Shown: positions 7,393 to 16,982, counted from the stretch's first letter. The stretch: 64,000 bases of DNA from Roseobacter cerasinus (GCF_009811755.1 NZ_BLIV01000003.1:124001-188000), one strand, 5' to 3'. The notes: generated from the letters alone by a model not told the origin. Made by a program: numbers and translations.

Positions 7393-10300
7393 ATGCTCGC
7401 GCGGCCCATGATTTTCCGGTTTCACACATTTCTATTGGACATCGAGCGTCGCGAATTGCGCGACGCTCAGCAGCATGTGGCCTTGGGCCCCAAGGCGTTC
7501 GACGTGCTGTGCTTTCTGCTTGAGCATCGCGATCGGCTGGTCACCAAGGCTGAGCTGCTCGATACGTTCTGGTCCGCACAGGTGTCCGAAGCGGCGCTGC
7601 AAAAGACCATCAGCCTTATTCGCAAGGCCCTGGCGCGGGGCGGAGATCGCCCCGATATTCTCAGGACACACCACGGGCTTGGGTTTCGGTTTGTTGCGGA
7701 GGTCACGCCAGAGCAGCCGACCGGGCCGGATGCGCCGCCCCACGCGGAGCAGACAGCAGTCCTGCGTGAACAGCGCATGATCACCGCGCTGTCTGTACGA
7801 TATCACAGCGGTGATGTGGGGTGGACAGCACAGACAGAGGCCGCGGCCAAATCGGTCATCGCGGCTGCACAGGATATCGTCGCCCGTTTCGATGGCCGTC
7901 TTCTACGCATGGGCACGGATGGGTTTTCGGTGTCGTTTGGCCTTGATGTGATCTGCGAGGATGGTCCGCGCCGGGCCGCGCATTGCGCGTTGGAACTGCG
8001 CGCCGCCGGAGACAATGCAGCTTTGCCGTTGGGTGTCGGCATCGACACCGGTCCGGCGCCGTCCGGCGAGGCGCAGGACGCCACGCCGTGGCAGACCCCC
8101 GGCGCGGTAGAGCGGCAGGCCGCCGCGCTCGCCGGACGGGCCAATACAGGAGAGATCCTTCTGAGCACCGCGGCCCGGGATCAGCTGCGCGACGAGGCGC
8201 AGACCAGCCGGAGTGGGGGTGCGCATTGTCTCCTTAATCTCAATAGCATGCAGTCTGGCGTGCCCGCGCGACCGCAACGCGATGCGGCTGGCTTTGTCGG
8301 GCGCGAGGCGGAGATGGCCTTTCTCAACGCAAGCCATGCGCGCGCGTTAAGGGGGAGCGGGCAGGCTGTGGTGCTGTCGGGCCCTGCGGGGATCGGCAAA
8401 TCGCGCCTGCTGGCGGAGTTCCTGTTACAGGTTGGAGATGCGCCGGGCTGGTCGCTCACCCTGCAATGTCTGCCTGCGCGTCGGAATACGCCGGGCGCCC
8501 TGATTGGGGATCTGTGCCGCGCGCTCTTTGCCGTGGCCCCCGATGGCATTCTGCGAGACGAGATCGACGCAGCCCTGCTGCGCGACCTCAGAGATCACGA
8601 TCCCAGCGCGGAGGCGGTACTCAAAACGCTGTCCGATCATCAACGTCGCCAGCGCGGCTTTGCCCTCCTGAACCGCATGCTCGCGGCGCGTTGTGAGGCG
8701 CAACCGCTGCTGCTTGCGGTGGAGGATACACATTGGATCGACGCCACCTCGCAGGCCTGTCTCGACGCCATCCTGCAGGATCTGGGCGACAAACGCCTGC
8801 TGGTGGTCATGACCACCCGCCCCACCGAGATGCCGACCCTCGCCGAAGGTGTGTTGCATCTGCCGCCGCTGGGCACCGCTGACAGCCTCGCGCTTTTGCG
8901 GCGGACCGTGGGTGCCGCGGTTCTGGACGAAAGCGGCGCAGATCACCTTGTGGGCCGGGCCGGTGGCAACCCGTTCTTCATCGAAGAGCTGGCACTGGCC
9001 GCGCAATCTGGCGGAAACCCGGCGACCGACCTGCCGGATACGGTACAGGCGGTCATTTCTGTCCGGCTCGGCACGCTGGAGCCGCGCTCGCGTGCAGTGG
9101 CTTTTGCTGTCGCGGTGGTTGGACCGGGGGCCTCTCAGGTTCTGATCGAGGCCATCACCGGCTGCGCGCCCGATGCTGTTGCGGCGCTGTTGGAAGGGCT
9201 GCTGCGGGCGGGCGTGCTGCGCGGTGAGGGCGAGGGATACGGGTTTCGGCACATGCTGATCCAGGATGCCGCCTATGCCATGATCTTGCCGGAGGAACGG
9301 GCGGGACTGCACCGCAAGATTGCCCAACTGTTGCAGGACGACGGCCTGCTGCTGGACGCGCGCCCTGAAACCCTGGCCTGGCACCACCAGCAGGGCGGCC
9401 AGCCAGACCAGGCGCTGACACATTGGACACGGGCCAGCCGCGACGCCTTGCGCCGCTCCGCTCGCGCTGAGGCTATTGCCTTTGCGCGCAACGGTCTGGC
9501 CCTGATTGACGCCGACACACCGCAGGCCGGGCAACGCGAGCTTGAGCTGCAGCTCTGCTTGGCGCCAGCTCTGGCGGCTTTGCGCGGGTATGCGGCGTCG
9601 GACGTTGGGGCGGCCTACAGGCGGGCACGTGTGCTCAACGCTGACATCGGCGATCTGAAGTCGGACATTCGCAGCCTCGTCGGCCTCTGGATCTACAGCT
9701 GGGTGCGCGGTGAGCTGGATGAGGCACTGCGCTTTGCACGCAAGCTGAACGCCATTGCGGCGCGGCTCGACGATCCGGCGCTGACCGTGCAGGCCGAGGC
9801 GAGCCTGGGCCAGGTGCTTTTGCATCAGGGGAAGACGGAACTGGCGCAAAAGCATCTGGCGGCAGGGCTTGCCTGTGTGGAAAACGCGCCCCCGACCACG
9901 CTGCCCGCGCAGAATTCAGCCGTTGCCTGCGCGTCTTACGCAGCCTGGGCGGCCAGCCTGATGGGGCGCACCGAGGAAGCGCTTGCGCATATCGAGACCT
10001 CCGAGCGGCTGAGCCAGCAGTTCGACAACCCCTTTGCTCGGGCCATCCACTTCGCATTGTGCTCGGAGCCTCATATGTTTCTTGGGGATGCGGCCGGTTG
10101 TCTGCGCTTGGCCGACCGCGCTGTTGATATCAGCCGCGAGCATGACTTTGCTTTCTGGCTGGGAACAGGGTTGGTCATGCGCGGCTGGGCACTCGGACGG
10201 GCCGGAGCTTCCGAGGCTGCCGAAGCAGCCTTCGACGAAGGGATCACTGTCTTTGAGGCCACGGGCGCGGGTGTGCAGCTGGCCAACTGGTACGGTTTGC

Positions 10301-10554
10301 GGGCAGAAGCGCATCTGTCCGCAGGCGAGGTCGAGGCCGGGATATCCGCGGCGACCCATGCGCTGACCTGTGCAGAGGCTGCGGGGGATCTCTTCTTCAC
10401 CCCTCGAATTCACGCCACTTTGGCTGCGCTTCACGCAGGGGGTGGGGCAGTCGAGACAGCGCAGAAACATCGCCAGATGGGTCAGGCTCTGGTGCGCGAC
10501 TTCTGCATCAGTGAACGCTTTTTGTCTGTCGGACGGGTGCCTGCAGCAGTCTGA
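7393..10554 (+). CDS. winged-helix / cyclase-like / AAA ATPase / TPR multidomain regulator
   Basis: This 1053-residue protein has an OmpR-type winged helix (residues 1-95, LGPKAFDVLCFLLEHRDRLVTK...), a class III nucleotidyl-cyclase-like region (~125-275), a STAND/AAA_16 ATPase (Walker A GPAGIGKS near residue 330, Walker B LLAVEDTHWID) and a long TPR-like helical C-terminus. The cyclase part looks inactive: the first metal-binding Asp position reads ITALSVRYHSG, although GTDGF and GIDTG remnants persist. Such proteins act as ATP-dependent transcription regulators with a ligand-gated TPR sensor. Starts at 7393 or 7408 are both possible. The target genes are unknown. Confidence 0.8.
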   Translation: MLARPMIFRFHTFLLDIERRELRDAQQHVALGPKAFDVLCFLLEHRDRLVTKAELLDTFWSAQVSEAALQKTISLIRKALARGGDRPDILRTHHGLGFRFVAEVTPEQPTGPDAPPHAEQTAVLREQRMITALSVRYHSGDVGWTAQTEAAAKSVIAAAQDIVARFDGRLLRMGTDGFSVSFGLDVICEDGPRRAAHCALELRAAGDNAALPLGVGIDTGPAPSGEAQDATPWQTPGAVERQAAALAGRANTGEILLSTAARDQLRDEAQTSRSGGAHCLLNLNSMQSGVPARPQRDAAGFVGREAEMAFLNASHARALRGSGQAVVLSGPAGIGKSRLLAEFLLQVGDAPGWSLTLQCLPARRNTPGALIGDLCRALFAVAPDGILRDEIDAALLRDLRDHDPSAEAVLKTLSDHQRRQRGFALLNRMLAARCEAQPLLLAVEDTHWIDATSQACLDAILQDLGDKRLLVVMTTRPTEMPTLAEGVLHLPPLGTADSLALLRRTVGAAVLDESGADHLVGRAGGNPFFIEELALAAQSGGNPATDLPDTVQAVISVRLGTLEPRSRAVAFAVAVVGPGASQVLIEAITGCAPDAVAALLEGLLRAGVLRGEGEGYGFRHMLIQDAAYAMILPEERAGLHRKIAQLLQDDGLLLDARPETLAWHHQQGGQPDQALTHWTRASRDALRRSARAEAIAFARNGLALIDADTPQAGQRELELQLCLAPALAALRGYAASDVGAAYRRARVLNADIGDLKSDIRSLVGLWIYSWVRGELDEALRFARKLNAIAARLDDPALTVQAEASLGQVLLHQGKTELAQKHLAAGLACVENAPPTTLPAQNSAVACASYAAWAASLMGRTEEALAHIETSERLSQQFDNPFARAIHFALCSEPHMFLGDAAGCLRLADRAVDISREHDFAFWLGTGLVMRGWALGRAGASEAAEAAFDEGITVFEATGAGVQLANWYGLRAEAHLSAGEVEAGISAATHALTCAEAAGDLFFTPRIHATLAALHAGGGAVETAQKHRQMGQALVRDFCISERFLSVGRVPAAV

Positions 10555-10789
10555 CGGCCTGGCATGTCAGTCTTTTGTCAGAACTCGGTCAGGATTTGCC
10601 GCACCACCTGTGACATGCTCTGACGACTGATCGGCCCCCGGGGCAGATCAGCTTATTTCAGTATGTATCTGGGGTTTGCGCGCAGGCCGCTGAAGTTTTG
10701 TTATGTCTTTGGCCCAATCCGAGGTGGGTGGGTCAGCCAGACTGCGCGGCGCCGCAAATCGCGAAGAGGGACAGGAAGGGCGTCAGATC

Positions 10790-11716
10790 GTGAACTTGAA
10801 CTGGGATGATCTGCGGGTTCTGCTGGCCATTGTCCGCTCCGGGTCTTTGACCCGTGCCGCGACGCAGCTTGGCATTGATCAGTCCACCGCCGGGCGCCGC
10901 CTCTCGGCGCTGGAAGCGGCCCTGGGCACCACGCTTTTTCTGCGCTCGAAGGTCGGCATTCTGCCCACCGAAGTCGGCGAAAAGCTCATCGTGCACGCGA
11001 TGGAGATTGAACGGCGCGCCGATACCATTGCCGAGGTCGCCGCCGCCCCAGAGAGCGGACCGGTGGGGCAACTGCAGATCAAGGGTGAGCACTGGGTTCT
11101 GGAACAGCTGGCCATGCGCTTTCTGCCGCCCTTTACCCGGGCGCATCCGCAGATGTCGCTGCGGCTGTCGTCCGGCCCGCCGATGTCCTCCGCCTGGACG
11201 GCGGCCACAATTTCGCTGTGGTTTGAGGACCCGCCCCAGATGGGTGAATTTGCGATCAAACTGGCCGAGGTGCCCTTTGCGGTCTATGCGCCGCGCGGGC
11301 TTAATCACGACGATCTCCCCTGGCTGTCGATGATGGATGAGAGCAGCACCCGGCGCGCCCCAGCCAAATTCCTCGAAAAGATGCGCAAGCCGGAGGAGAC
11401 GTTGCAAGTCACCGCCAATGATGCCCGGCTTGTGCGCTCTGCCATTGCCGGGGGGCTGGGCAAGGGGTTGCTGCCGGTGTGCCTTGCCGCGCAGGACCCG
11501 CAGCTGCAGCGGATCGATGCGCCGGACTATCAGCTCACCCGGGTGCTGCATCTGCACGCGCACCCCGACACGGTACAGACCTTGCGCGTTCAAACCGCTA
11601 TCCGGTGGCTGCGGGAGCGCGCGGCGGATGTCTTTTGTCATGACGCATCGCAGGACAGTTGCGGCATGGTCGCACCCCTCGATGCTCCGGGCCGTCCGAG
11701 AAAACGCTGCGCATAA
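10790..11716 (+). CDS. LysR-family transcriptional regulator
   Basis: The N-terminal helix-turn-helix (DLRVLLAIVRSGSLTRAATQLGIDQSTAGRRLSALE, written here as overlapping key parts DLRVLLAIVR and STAGRRLSALE) is followed by a substrate-binding domain that keeps the LysR fold but is weakly conserved. The GTG at 10790 is preferred to an in-frame ATG at 10703 because a purine-rich site (GGAAGGG) precedes it and the upstream 29 residues are unlike the family. The protein is then 308 residues, the usual LysR length. Both neighbours are unrelated, so no target is suggested. The 236-bp gap before it contains scattered TGTCAG and GGTCAG hexamers, and any regulatory role for them is not demonstrated. 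Confidence 0.85.
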   Translation: MNLNWDDLRVLLAIVRSGSLTRAATQLGIDQSTAGRRLSALEAALGTTLFLRSKVGILPTEVGEKLIVHAMEIERRADTIAEVAAAPESGPVGQLQIKGEHWVLEQLAMRFLPPFTRAHPQMSLRLSSGPPMSSAWTAATISLWFEDPPQMGEFAIKLAEVPFAVYAPRGLNHDDLPWLSMMDESSTRRAPAKFLEKMRKPEETLQVTANDARLVRSAIAGGLGKGLLPVCLAAQDPQLQRIDAPDYQLTRVLHLHAHPDTVQTLRVQTAIRWLRERAADVFCHDASQDSCGMVAPLDAPGRPRKRCA

Positions 11717-11915
11717 TCTCATGATGCGCGGGTCTTGTCGCCATGGTCAGGCACCATTTGGCGACCCCGCTCGCATGCGCAGGGATCACGGCAGATCAAC
11801 CTCTACGCAACCTCCGCCCGGGTTAACCATCTACAAGTAAATACGTATTCGTATAAAATTTTCGGCAGTATAAGGAGAAAAGTTTAACGATTATCTCGGA
11901 TCACGGAGCGACAAC

Positions 11916-12443
11916 ATGGCAGCAACACCGGAACATGCGGCACGCGTCCTCGGCCTTGATGATCATGCAACCTTGGAAGATGTGCGCCGGGTGCGGCGGG
12001 CCTTAGCGCGCAAGTATCATCCGGATCATGCGGCGGATCGGGCCAGTGCCTCCCGTCACATGGCGCGGATCAACGCAGCGGTTGACACGCTGGTGGCGCA
12101 TCTCAAAGAGCAGGCGGCAAAGCCAAAGCAAGCCGCGCAGGACGACAAGTTTGCCGCAAAGAGAAAGGCCGCAAGCGAGACCTTCCGAGCGGCGGCAGAA
12201 AAAGCCGCACAGCAAGCCCGCGAGCAGACACAACAGCGTGCCAGGGCGTCTTCGCAGCGCCGCGAGAGCACCCGTCAGACGGCACACCGGCACACAGCCA
12301 CAGCGCGAACCCTGTCCTCGGATGAGCGCGCCCTGGCGCAGGCGGCAGCGAGCTCCTATCGCTCTGTTCTGGACCGTATTGGCAAGATGGCCGTGCGTCC
12401 GAGTGTCGACACCAGGGTTATGTGCTTTTCGCGCACGGCCTGA
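11916..12443 (+). CDS. J-domain protein (type III, DnaJ-like)
   Basis: This 175-residue protein has an N-terminal J domain with the HPD motif at residues 35-37 (YHPDHA), followed by a long basic, Ala/Gln/Arg-rich, probably coiled region (KAAQQAREQTQQRARASSQRR). It lacks the Gly/Phe and zinc-finger regions of DnaJ, so it would be a specialised DnaK co-chaperone. The gap before it (11717-11915) ends in an AT-rich stretch around 11838-11900, a likely promoter. Function beyond stimulating Hsp70 is not evident. Confidence 0.8.
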   Translation: MAATPEHAARVLGLDDHATLEDVRRVRRALARKYHPDHAADRASASRHMARINAAVDTLVAHLKEQAAKPKQAAQDDKFAAKRKAASETFRAAAEKAAQQAREQTQQRARASSQRRESTRQTAHRHTATARTLSSDERALAQAAASSYRSVLDRIGKMAVRPSVDTRVMCFSRTA

Positions 12444-12608
12444 CGGGGTTTGCCTGCGCCGGACATCAGACGCAGGTGCACGCCTGGCAGGGCTGTTGCA
12501 CCGATCTGAGCCGGTCTTCTGTCTCAGATAGATTGGCGTGTTTTCGCGCCGCGCAACCTCAACTTAACCTTCGGGTGATAAGCGCCTTCTGCGACAAAGA
12601 GGTAGGCG

Positions 12609-13484
12609 ATGCGCAGGTTCATCCGGTTTACGGCAGCGATTGCGGCCGCGCTGGCCACAATTGGCAGCGCGTTTGCTGCTGCTGATCTGCAGCAGCAACA
12701 TGCGGATGCCCTCGCGCGGATCAAGACAGCGGCGCAGCAGCGCACCCTGGCGCAGACCATGGCAAAATCCACCTGCTATCTGATGGCGGGGGTTTCTCCG
12801 CAGATGCAGGCGGAGCAGGCGTTCATGGCGTCGATGATGTTCGATGACAATGCCTCGGCTCTGCTTTCTGGCGGGGCGGAAGGTATCACGCTCCCCGAGA
12901 GTGACGCGTCGACGCTGGCCGCACTGGCGCGCATCAGCGAGGTTTGGGCGGTCTTCGCGCCCGCCTCCCGGCAGGTGATGTCCGGCGATTTCCACGCCGT
13001 GCCCGTGCAGCAGCTCATCTCGCTGGATCCGGTTGTGACTGGCCATCTGGAGGACGTGCTGCTGCTTTTGGATGGTGTCTATCGGCAGCGGCTTGTGACC
13101 CGTCAGGAGATGGTCAACACCGTGATCCACGCGGCAGGTCAAAGCATGCTGGCCCGCAAGGCGATGAAGGAGCTCTGCTATATCACCATCGACTTGATGC
13201 GCGCCCGTATGCAACAGGATCTGCGAACAACCATTGACCAGTTCGACCGCGTGCTTGCAGCCATGGAGACTGGTGATTTCGACCTTGGGATCGCTGATCC
13301 GCCAAACCTCGCAGCGATCAAGCAGGTGATGGAGATCAAGACGCTGTGGGCCGAATTGCGCCCGGTGCTGGAGCGTGGTCTGCTGCCCGAGCCGCCTGAT
13401 CGCGAGATCCTGGCGCAGGCTGCGGAACTGGGCGACAGCATTGTTGCGCTGACCGATGGGATGCTTGCGCTCTACCTGGAGTGA
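12609..13484 (+). CDS. secreted PilJ-N-domain (type IV pili MCP N-terminal) protein, copy 1
   Basis: The 291-residue protein starts with a clear Sec signal peptide (MRRFIRFTAAIAAALATIGSAFA, cut after AFA). The rest contains two repeats of the PilJ N-terminal module: RTLAQTMAKSTCYLMAG near residue 40 and QSMLARKAMKELCYITI near residue 180, each with a conserved Cys. In PilJ and NarX-like receptors this helical module is the periplasmic sensor; here no membrane anchor or signalling domain follows. It probably binds a ligand in the periplasm. A paralogue lies 100 bp downstream. Confidence 0.8.
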   Translation: MRRFIRFTAAIAAALATIGSAFAAADLQQQHADALARIKTAAQQRTLAQTMAKSTCYLMAGVSPQMQAEQAFMASMMFDDNASALLSGGAEGITLPESDASTLAALARISEVWAVFAPASRQVMSGDFHAVPVQQLISLDPVVTGHLEDVLLLLDGVYRQRLVTRQEMVNTVIHAAGQSMLARKAMKELCYITIDLMRARMQQDLRTTIDQFDRVLAAMETGDFDLGIADPPNLAAIKQVMEIKTLWAELRPVLERGLLPEPPDREILAQAAELGDSIVALTDGMLALYLE

Positions 13485-13586
13485 TCGATTCCGTGTAACA
13501 GGATCGGTGCTGGCGGCTGCGACCGGTAACAAAATCTTCATACTTGAGGGGATACTTGGGCCAGACGGGGGCGTTGGAGTGAATAT

Positions 13587-14477
13587 ATGCAGGAAATGCT
13601 ACTTAAAAATGGCAACATGAGCGTCCTGGCCACCGCATTTGCCATGTCTTTTCTGGTTTGGCCGACCCCGGGGCACTCCGGACAGATTACTGCGGAGAGC
13701 AATGCGCGGGACCGGATGAACCTCGCTGGCCGCGAACGGATGCTGACGCAACAGCTCACAAGAAACGCCTGTTTCGTGATGGCTGGTGTTGCGCCTGACC
13801 GCTTTGCGCAGCGCACGCAGGAAAATGTTGAGGACTTCAACCGGGTTTTGGTCGGGCTGCGGGATGGCGATGCCGAGCTTGGCCTTCTGCCTGAGACGGA
13901 TCCGGGGGTGCTGGCGGCGCTCGATGATATCGAAGCGCTTTGGGAGCAGTTTCGACCCGCGGCACAGCAGATCTCCGCCGGGGACTTCCACACCATTCCA
14001 ATGGAGCAGCTTGTCTCGCTGAATATGGCCACGTTGAAACAGATGCACGAGACCGTGATGGCCATGGCCGATATTTACACCAATGACAACATGTCGCCGG
14101 ACCTGCTGAAAACGGTGGCGGTCGCCGGACGGCAGCGGATGCTGAGCCAGAAGGTTTCCAAGGAGGTGTGCTTCAAGATCATTGGCCTGGATGGGCTGGG
14201 CGCGTCGGACCTGGTGGAGGCGACAATCCAGGACTTTGATGATGCCATGGCCCGGCTGATGACCGGATCGGAAGCGGACGGGATCCTGCCGCCGCCCAAT
14301 GAGGCGACGCTGGCGCAGTTGCAGGTGACCAACGCGACATGGCAAGAGTTCAAGCAGCTTGTCGCTGATATCCAGGGTGAGGCAGAGGTGCCAGCGGAGA
14401 CCAAGATCCGGTTGTCCAATCTGAGCGATCAGGTGCTCAAGGAAATGAACGCCGCCGTACAGCTCTATGTCCAGTAA
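13587..14477 (+). CDS. secreted PilJ-N-domain protein, copy 2
   Basis: This 296-residue paralogue of the preceding gene has an N-terminal hydrophobic signal (about residues 12-31, ending HSG), then two PilJ-N modules marked by RERMLTQQLTRNACFVMAG and RQRMLSQKVSKEVCFKIIG. Sequence and spacing parallel copy 1, so both arose by duplication of an already double-module protein. It too lacks any transmembrane or methyl-accepting region. The second copy keeps the R-x-R-M-L-(T/S)-Q signature better than the first. An alternative start at the ATG at 13617 (MSVLATAFAM) would give a more typical signal peptide. Confidence 0.8.
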   Translation: MQEMLLKNGNMSVLATAFAMSFLVWPTPGHSGQITAESNARDRMNLAGRERMLTQQLTRNACFVMAGVAPDRFAQRTQENVEDFNRVLVGLRDGDAELGLLPETDPGVLAALDDIEALWEQFRPAAQQISAGDFHTIPMEQLVSLNMATLKQMHETVMAMADIYTNDNMSPDLLKTVAVAGRQRMLSQKVSKEVCFKIIGLDGLGASDLVEATIQDFDDAMARLMTGSEADGILPPPNEATLAQLQVTNATWQEFKQLVADIQGEAEVPAETKIRLSNLSDQVLKEMNAAVQLYVQ

Positions 14478-14503
14478 TCTGCGAGGCGCAGCCCTGTTGT
14501 GAC

Positions 14504-14528
14504 GGCGTGTCGCTTTGCGCATCACGCC
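14504..14528 (+). terminator. hairpin downstream of the PilJ-domain gene pair
   Basis: GGCGTG (14504-14509) pairs with CACGCC (14523-14528), with a further CGC-TTT-GCG inside. It follows the second PilJ-domain gene by 27 bp and precedes tig. Only a weak T-rich stretch follows, so it may be a poor terminator or a processed 3' end. Confidence 0.35.
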
Positions 14529-14614
14529 TCTTGCACCTTTCCGTCTGGGCACATAGAACGGCGCAAATTTGTTGCCCGCGCCTGCCTGGCGCGCCTTAAT
14601 TCTATGGAGCACAC

Positions 14615-15946
14615 ATGCAGGTTACCGAGACGCTGAACGAAGGTCTGAAACGCGGCTATGCCATCACCGTCACGGCGGCGGAGCTGGAGGCCAAGGTCAA
14701 CGAAAAGCTGGCCGAAGCACAGCCCGAGGTAGAGATGAAGGGCTTTCGCAAGGGCAAAGTGCCGATGGCACTGCTGAAAAAGCAGTTTGGCCAGCGCGTC
14801 ATGGGCGAGGCAATGCAGGAGAGCATTGATGGCGCGATGTCCGAGCATTTTGAAAGCTCCGGCGACCGCCCCGCGCTTCAGCCCGAGGTCAAGATGACCA
14901 ATGAGGACTGGAAAGAGGGCGACGACGTCGAAGTGTCGATGTCCTACGAGGCGCTGCCCGAGATCCCGGAGGTCGACTACGGCAAGATCAAACTCGAAAA
15001 GCTGGTGGTGAAGGCCGAGGACGCGGCGGTGGACGAGGCGCTCGGAAATCTGGCTGAGACCGCGCAGGACTTCAAGGCGCGCAAGAAAGGCTCCAAGGCC
15101 AAGGACGGCGACCAGGTTGTGATGGATTTCATTGGCAAGGTCGATGGTGAGGCGTTTGAGGGTGGCTCAGCCGAGGACTACCCGCTGGTGCTGGGCTCCA
15201 ACTCCTTCATCCCCGGTTTCGAAGAGCAGCTGGTTGGTGTGAAGGCCGGTGAAGAGAAAGCCGTGACCGTAACCTTCCCCGAGGACTATCAGGCCGAGAA
15301 CCTCAAGGGCAAAGAGGCGGTCTTTGACTGCACCATCAAAGAAGTGAAACAGCCGGTTGCGGCCGAGATCGACGACGAGCTGGCCAAGAAGTTTGGTGCG
15401 GAGGATCTGGCGGCCCTGAAGGGACAGATTTCCGAGCGTTTGGAGGCGGAATACGCCGGTGCCGCCCGCGCGGTCATGAAGCGTGGGTTGCTGGATGAAC
15501 TGGACGGTCTGGTTGATTTCGACCTGCCGCCCTCGCTGGTGGAGGCGGAGGCCAAGCAGATCGCGCATCAGCTCTGGCACGAGGAGAACCCGGATGTGGA
15601 AGGCCACGACCACCCGGAGATCGAAGCCACGGACGAGCACAACAAGCTGGCCACGCGCCGTGTGCGTCTGGGCCTGCTGCTGGCCGAGATTGGTCAGAAG
15701 GCTGAGGTTGAAGTGACGGACGCAGAGATGACCCAAGCGATCATGGCACAGGCGCGTCAGTACCCGGGCCAGGAGCGTCAGTTCTTTGAGTTTGTGCAGC
15801 AAAACCAGCAGATGCAACAGCAGATGCGCGCACCGATCTTTGAAGACAAGGTTGTGGACCACGTCTTTGAGCAGGCGACTGTGAGCGAGAAAGAGGTCTC
15901 AAAGGACGATCTGCAAAAGGCGGTTGAGGCGCTCGAAGACGAGTAA
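14615..15946 (+). CDS. tig: trigger factor
   Basis: This 443-residue ribosome-associated chaperone and peptidyl-prolyl isomerase receives nascent chains at the exit tunnel. The N-terminal ribosome-binding domain holds the signature near residues 43-50 (GFRKGKVP). An FKBP-like domain follows at about 150-245 ([30 protein letters not shown]), then a helical C-terminal chaperone domain ending in an acidic tail ([10 protein letters not shown]). The length is normal for alphaproteobacteria. A GGAGCACAC site precedes the ATG, and a strong terminator lies 19 bp after the stop. Confidence 0.97.
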   Translation: MQVTETLNEGLKRGYAITVTAAELEAKVNEKLAEAQPEVEMKGFRKGKVPMALLKKQFGQRVMGEAMQESIDGAMSEHFESSGDRPALQPEVKMTNEDWKEGDDVEVSMSYEALPEIPEVDYGKIKLEKLVVKAEDAAVDEALGNLAETAQDFKARKKGSKAKDGDQVVMDFIGKVDGEAFEGGSAEDYPLVLGSNSFIPGFEEQLVGVKAGEEKAVTVTFPEDYQAENLKGKEAVFDCTIKEVKQPVAAEIDDELAKKFGAEDLAALKGQISERLEAEYAGAARAVMKRGLLDELDGLVDFDLPPSLVEAEAKQIAHQLWHEENPDVEGHDHPEIEATDEHNKLATRRVRLGLLLAEIGQKAEVEVTDAEMTQAIMAQARQYPGQERQFFEFVQQNQQMQQQMRAPIFEDKVVDHVFEQATVSEKEVSKDDLQKAVEALEDE

Positions 15947-15964
15947 GCCGACCAGGCAGATACA

Positions 15965-16001
15965 AAAAAGGGCCGCGCAGGAGACTGCCGCGGCCCTTTT
16001 T
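15965..16001. terminator. bidirectional intrinsic terminator between tig and the lytic transglycosylase
   Basis: AAAAAGGGCCGCG (15965-15977) and CGCGGCCCTTTTT (15989-16001) form a 13-bp perfect inverted repeat with an 11-base loop. The A- and T-tracts at both ends allow termination of both convergent transcripts. Confidence 0.93.
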
Positions 16002-16003
16002 GG

Positions 16004-16462
16004 TCAGCCCGGGCGCAGGCCGGTTTCCACCAGCATGCCGCGCCGCTTGGCCTCGTAGTAGTAGCCGCGCGCGTACCACATGATGGCGGTGTCGTGATCG
16101 CCATCCGACAACAGCCAGGCACCGCGCAGGTACTTCAGCGCGTACTTCAGATTGGTCTCGGCATCGAGCAGGTCCTCGGGCTGGCCGCGAAAGCCCATGG
16201 TGCGGGCGGTCTGAGGCAGGATCTGCAGCAGCCCGTAGTAAGGGCCGTTGCGCGCCCAGGGCCGGTGCGTGCTTTCGCGGATCGCCAGCTTGTGCACCAG
16301 CGGGCGCGGCAACTCGTAGAGATCCGCATATTGGTTGATCAACCGCCGCAGCTCGGGCGTCTCATTGGGATAGAGCGGTGGGTTGAGGTCGGCAGGCTCG
16401 GACGCCCCGCAGGCGGCGAGCGGTGCGGCGCAGAGCAAAAAGAAATGGCGGCGGTTCAGCAT
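16004..16462 (-). CDS. lipoprotein lytic transglycosylase (SLT domain)
   Basis: From the ATG at 16462 the protein is 152 residues with a lipoprotein signal (MLNRRHFFLLCAAPLAACG, lipobox LAAC). It has a compact SLT fold: the catalytic Glu in IRESTHRPWA, followed by GPYYGLLQILPQTARTMGF, the GLLQ core of Slt/MltE-type enzymes, then a helix with NLKYALKYLRG. It would cleave peptidoglycan glycan strands from the periplasmic side of the outer membrane. The in-frame extension to 16504 is not used because it would bury the signal peptide. Convergent with tig. Confidence 0.87.
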   Translation of the reverse strand: MLNRRHFFLLCAAPLAACGASEPADLNPPLYPNETPELRRLINQYADLYELPRPLVHKLAIRESTHRPWARNGPYYGLLQILPQTARTMGFRGQPEDLLDAETNLKYALKYLRGAWLLSDGDHDTAIMWYARGYYYEAKRRGMLVETGLRPG

Positions 16463-16798
16463 ATGGGGGCGGTCCTTGTCAGTCAGTGACGGGATATCGG
16501 CCATCGTCGCGTGGACCGCAAGAGGGGGCCGAGGCGCAGGGCGGCGGATTGCTGATCATCCACGCATCCGAGGGCCAATCCGGCCTCTACAAGGATGTCA
16601 CCTGCGCCGAATACGCGGTGCGGCGCGCAGGGTTGGGGGTGATACCGCCTGATATTTGCAGAGTGAACGTGGCTCGGCGACGGGGCATCTGCCTCTGTGG
16701 CCAGCGTGACGTGACGTCGCCTTTGGTCTGTTGATGTGGGTCAAGTCCTGCGAGGAACAGGCTGTTTAGGTAGGGGCATCACAGTCAGGAAAGAGGCC
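16463..16798. other. 336-bp intergenic stretch with a possible coding relic
   Basis: No complete gene is recognised here. On the plus strand, bases ~16545-16660 read like real protein (LLIIHASEGQSGLYKDV then CAEYAVRRAGLGVIPP), but the frame has no credible start or ribosome-binding site and loses coding character downstream. It may be a decayed gene fragment. The left end must also carry the promoter of the minus-strand transglycosylase gene. Confidence 0.3.
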
Positions 16799-16960
16799 AT
16801 GATGAAGACACTGAGACACATGATGCTTGCGTTTGGGGTGGTTGCGCTGGCCGCCTGCACGCAGCCCGAGACCTATCCGGTCAGTGGCGAGACCTGCGGG
16901 CCCGAAGATCCGGTGTTGCAACTGGATGCAGCTGATTGCCGGATGCCCGGAATGACGTAA
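16799..16960 (+). CDS. small lipoprotein, function unknown
   Basis: This 53-residue protein has a lipoprotein signal (MMKTLRHMMLAFGVVALAAC) with lipobox LAAC, so the mature part starts at the Cys and is only about 33 residues. It contains two more cysteines (GETCGPED, AADCRMPG). A GGAAAGAGG site lies just before the tandem ATG codons at 16799 and 16802. I do not recognise a family. A strong terminator follows at once, which supports a real, separately transcribed gene. Confidence 0.65.
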   Translation: MMKTLRHMMLAFGVVALAACTQPETYPVSGETCGPEDPVLQLDAADCRMPGMT

Positions 16961-16982
16961 CGCCGGGCGTGCGCCCAAGAAA

